Source of the DNA: Entonaema liquescens | Taxonomy: Eukaryota; Ascomycota; Sordariomycetes; Xylariales; Xylariaceae | NCBI GenBank assembly: GCA_902805475.1 | Contig: CADCSX010000014.1 | Span: 186,001 to 250,000, forward strand | Length of the DNA: 64,000 nucleotides | Reading direction: 5' to 3' | In this document: positions 61,189 to 64,000 of the stretch, piece after piece | How the letters are laid out: each line of letters starts with the position of its first letter | How positions within the stretch are numbered: position 1 is the first letter of the stretch | The notes under the pieces: generated by a model | Database searches by the model: none | What the model was told of the DNA's origin: nothing | What the model saw: the letters and a program-made list of their open reading frames with translations, nothing else | Program-made: the position numbers and the translations under genes

Positions 61189-63506
61189 ATGTCTGCCAAG
61201 AAGGAATCTTTCGGTCCACATCCGGAGGACTGGGATGAAGCAGAGAAGAATCATCGGGAGACTACCAAGTACGCGAGAGAGAAGGAGGATGTGAGAATCC
61301 AGCAGGAGTATCGCCTTCATGCAGACCAGCTAAGAGCTCATCTTGTTCATCTATACGACAGGAAGTCTCAGCTCCAGAATGAGCTACAGGTCATAGAAGG
61401 CGATATTGAGAACCATGAGAAGCAGCAGGAGCGACTGGCTAGCGAATTCGATGACACCGAAGCTCGTCTTGCAGCCCGGCGCAAAGCCGAAGACGAAGCG
61501 CGAGAGTCATTTTTCGCGCGTAATCGCGAAGATGCGGCTTCTAAGGAGAACGTACGACCTAAGAGCAGCAACGGAAACCGTCGCCAGTCCAGTCGTGATA
61601 TGACATTACAGGCTAACGGCGCTGGATGGACTAGCATAAATGGTTCTCGACGTCGTAGTCGCCGTGAAGAAGAGGAAGAGCCCCCCGCGGATCCGGGTAA
61701 TCTTCTAAGCAGCATCTACCACAACCCGGTGGAAGAATCCGAGTCTCTCAATGGAAGATCAATGCCTCTACGTAGCAGCAACAACCGCGGTCGTCCCAGC
61801 CTGGCCCCTAATGGCGTGACCACAGAAGCTAATACGGATGTCCCCGACGGTATTCTAGCTGCCCGGGCGAAAGACAGGCCTCTGAAGCCTAAGCAGCGAC
61901 ATAGCTTACCTAGTCTTCCAGCCGCAGCTCGCTCGCCGAGTAGTAGACCACGTAAGCCCTCCTTCCCTTATTTTATTATTATTATCGTATTCGCGTTTCT
62001 AATGACCTTCTTCTAGCCATCCCTGAGCTGACCGGTGACGCTCCGACGAAACCCTCGTCTGGCCGAAGATCTTTGCCTAGTGCCAAGGGTTCTGTGCCCC
62101 CGACGGAAAGATCGACGCCGGTACCTACCGAAGCTCTAGAAGTCACCCGTGAAAGGCTGCTACTTAAAGACGACGGAATAGTTGTAACCGAGCCTCCGAT
62201 GTATGCCGGTATCCCTCTTGAACGGATTGATAAGGACCACCCGTATTGGGACGCTGAGTGGGAACCTTTGGAGGCTATCATCCAACCACAGTTGGACAAG
62301 TGGAAAGAGAAGCTGGACCAGCTTAGACGAGATCCTCAAGCTATTCGCCATACGGTTTTTCTTGCCAACCGCCAAGTCAACAGAGGCCAGTCCGTCGTTA
62401 ACTTCCTGAAGGATGGAGAGTGGCACCCCTACCAGTTTGTGGGGAAGGAGATGATGAACAAGTTCTACAAGACGTTTATCAACTACGATACAATGTTCCG
62501 CCTTGTGAACGTGCACGAGGAGCTCAAGAAATTCGACCTGGATATGACCCCGCTCGAATGGCTACGTCAACGAATGCACGATATCGCGGAAGCGCAGGGG
62601 GATAAATTCAACTTATCCAAGATAACCCACGATCTGTACCACGACGCCAGCCTAAAGCTCTTGAGAGAGAAGCATGGCTTCGGCAACATCGGGCGACCTT
62701 CAGGTTATAAACTCAGGGAAAAAGATCCGGAAAAGGCGGCTGCCAAAAAGATTAAACAGGAATCGACTGGTTCGGTACGACGCAAGGCCCGCCGCTCTAT
62801 TGGACAGGTTGATCCGGATGACACGCCTAGCGTTGAAGACATGCAGAAGGGATCCGATCAGCCACAAGAAGTCCTGGAGCCTGTGACACCGCGCTTACAG
62901 AAGCGACAACGCCTTGAACCGGCGCCTTTACCTTCGCCCCCCAAGCCGGAACCTGAAGAGGATGATCTTGAATACAGCGGGTGGACGTCGACGGATTCCT
63001 TTTCTGCCGGTCGAATCATGCACATGGACTGGCGCGTATACCAGATCAAGACTCACGACTTGACCACGAGCACGGAAGTTACCCAATACTGGACTTGGAA
63101 GCCGGAGAAGGGGTTGTTCGAACACCAAGTGCTACGAGATGTTCATCCCAAGGTAACTTGGGGATTCTATCAAAAGCCGATCAACTTCGACCTGTCTGTA
63201 GAAGAGATCAAGGAGATCAAGTACGCGCCAGACAGTCAAAAGGTGCTGGTATCGGTTACCGACGAGAAACGCAACTGCGTCCTAGCCTACTTCAAGAGGG
63301 AGCGAACCAAGAGACGATTCCTCGCTTTCGCTAAAAGAAAGGGAATCAAGCTTGTGAAGAGCACAGGGTAAGTAAATCGAAACTATGACGATATAAAACT
63401 GTTCTACTAGGCCTACCGCTAACAACCAATTTACAGTGCGCAACTCGAGAACTCGTGGGACACGATGGAGTCCAAGACGATGCCGAACGAGGATTCAGAT
63501 ACGTGA
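61189..63506 (+). CDS. conserved-looking coiled-coil protein of unknown function
   Basis: I do not recognise a named family. Exons: 61189-61951, 62017-63367 and 63437-63506 (727 aa); introns of 65 and 69 nt, GT-AG, all frames joined. The ATG at 61189 is the first in the open frame. Residues about 25-110 form a charged coiled coil (HADQLRAHLVHLYDRKSQLQ..). Residues about 115-300 are disordered and Ser/Arg-rich with basic patches. A more ordered part follows (YPYWDAEWEPL-like start, WKEKLDQLRRDPQAIRHTVF, GKEMMNKFYKTFINYDTMF). Then comes a Lys/Arg-rich acidic-basic stretch resembling nuclear localisation signals. The C-terminal portion (MDWRVYQIKTHDL.., TQYWTWKPEKGLFEHQ, LVSVTDEKRNCVLAYFKRER) is rich in strands. 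A nuclear or chromatin role is only a guess. Confidence 0.82.
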
Positions 63507-64000
63507 ACGCATTCAACTGCTCGCATATTGTCTTTTATTCCCAGCCTTCGTTGTTATTTTTTCACTTTATAGATTTGGGTTTGCGGCATTCTACGGACTT
63601 CGACATCATCTGTCGACTGCGCGAAGGAATTTAATACAGGACCACCGCAAGGAAACCGGAGGCTTTTCGTCATTTTCGTTGTTTTTTCTCGATTCCATCA
63701 CCAGCAACCAGCACTTTGCATTTTTGCGTCTCTCGTTGTCTTCCTTTTGTTTTTTTTTTCATATCGCGGCATCAGCATGGATGAATTTGGCAGGGCGGGA
63801 AAATCGGCCGGACGAACGGATGGACAAAAGGGTGGATAAGGTGGACACGCGCCTTCAAATTAAGGCGAGCTGGCTAATAACGAGATCAGAGAGTATTTTT
63901 GAGAGAATAGAGAATGGACGGGTTTTAGTGGCAACACGAACAACACCCCCCTTCTACTACTTGCTCGCCTTGTACTTTTTTTGCACGGACGTTTTGGGTC
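63507..64000. other. 3' flank of last gene
   Basis: Pyrimidine-rich DNA with T-runs after the stop at 63504-63506. No further gene is seen before the window ends. Confidence 0.6.

Overview
The window reads as nuclear DNA of a filamentous ascomycete fungus, probably a sordariomycete. I recognise fifteen protein-coding genes. Most are broken by short GT-AG introns, mainly 50-115 nt, often with a CTAAC-like branch site. The family set is typically fungal: a Pho85-type cyclin, a KRE2/KTR mannosyltransferase, Edc3, Pif1, Lig4, a uracil phosphoribosyltransferase, a two-domain FEX fluoride exporter, a Stealth-type phosphotransferase, a GPI-type aspartic protease and nuclear COX4. Intergenic DNA is long, AT-leaning and full of short tandem repeats and TACCTA/TAGGTA motifs. 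No rRNA, tRNA, CRISPR array or intact transposon was found by eye.

Layout from left to right. A Clg1/Pcl-like cyclin (1.1-3.2 kb, minus) is followed by about 14.7 kb without a recognisable gene. Then come a KTR-type mannosyltransferase (17.9-19.7 kb, minus), a secreted PQQ-type sugar dehydrogenase (21.9-23.3 kb, plus) and a membrane-linked hemerythrin-domain protein (24.0-25.2 kb, minus). Next is the mRNA decapping factor EDC3 (26.4-28.7 kb, minus). PIF1 helicase (30.0-32.6 kb, minus) lies head to head with DNA ligase IV (33.4-36.5 kb, plus). Uracil phosphoribosyltransferase (36.6-37.5 kb, minus) lies head to head with a FEX fluoride channel (38.3-39.7 kb, plus). An acyltransferase-3 membrane enzyme (40.0-41.5 kb, minus) lies head to head with a Stealth phosphotransferase (43.5-45.6 kb, plus). 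A GPI-type aspartic protease (46.5-48.1 kb, minus) is followed by about 4.6 kb without an intact gene. A NUDIX hydrolase (52.7-53.3 kb) and COX4 (54.4-55.3 kb) follow, then 5.9 kb of low-complexity DNA, and last a coiled-coil protein of unknown function (61.2-63.5 kb).

Two neighbourhoods may be functionally linked. PIF1 and LIG4 share one 0.77 kb promoter region that holds a doubled CGCGTTGA with a perfect ACGCGT box, which suggests joint cell-cycle control of genome-maintenance genes. The acyltransferase and the Stealth enzyme, both possible glycan modifiers, share a 2 kb divergent region. The other genes are housekeeping or secretory functions without operon-like order.

The most striking anomaly is a series of single-base reading-frame slips in four otherwise well-conserved genes: the cyclin (two), the hemerythrin protein (one), LIG4 (a compensating pair) and FEX (one). 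They fall in or beside short homopolymer or purine runs, and conserved family sequence continues in the next frame. This looks more like consensus error than gene decay, but raw reads are needed to decide. I did not find a clearly new multi-gene system.
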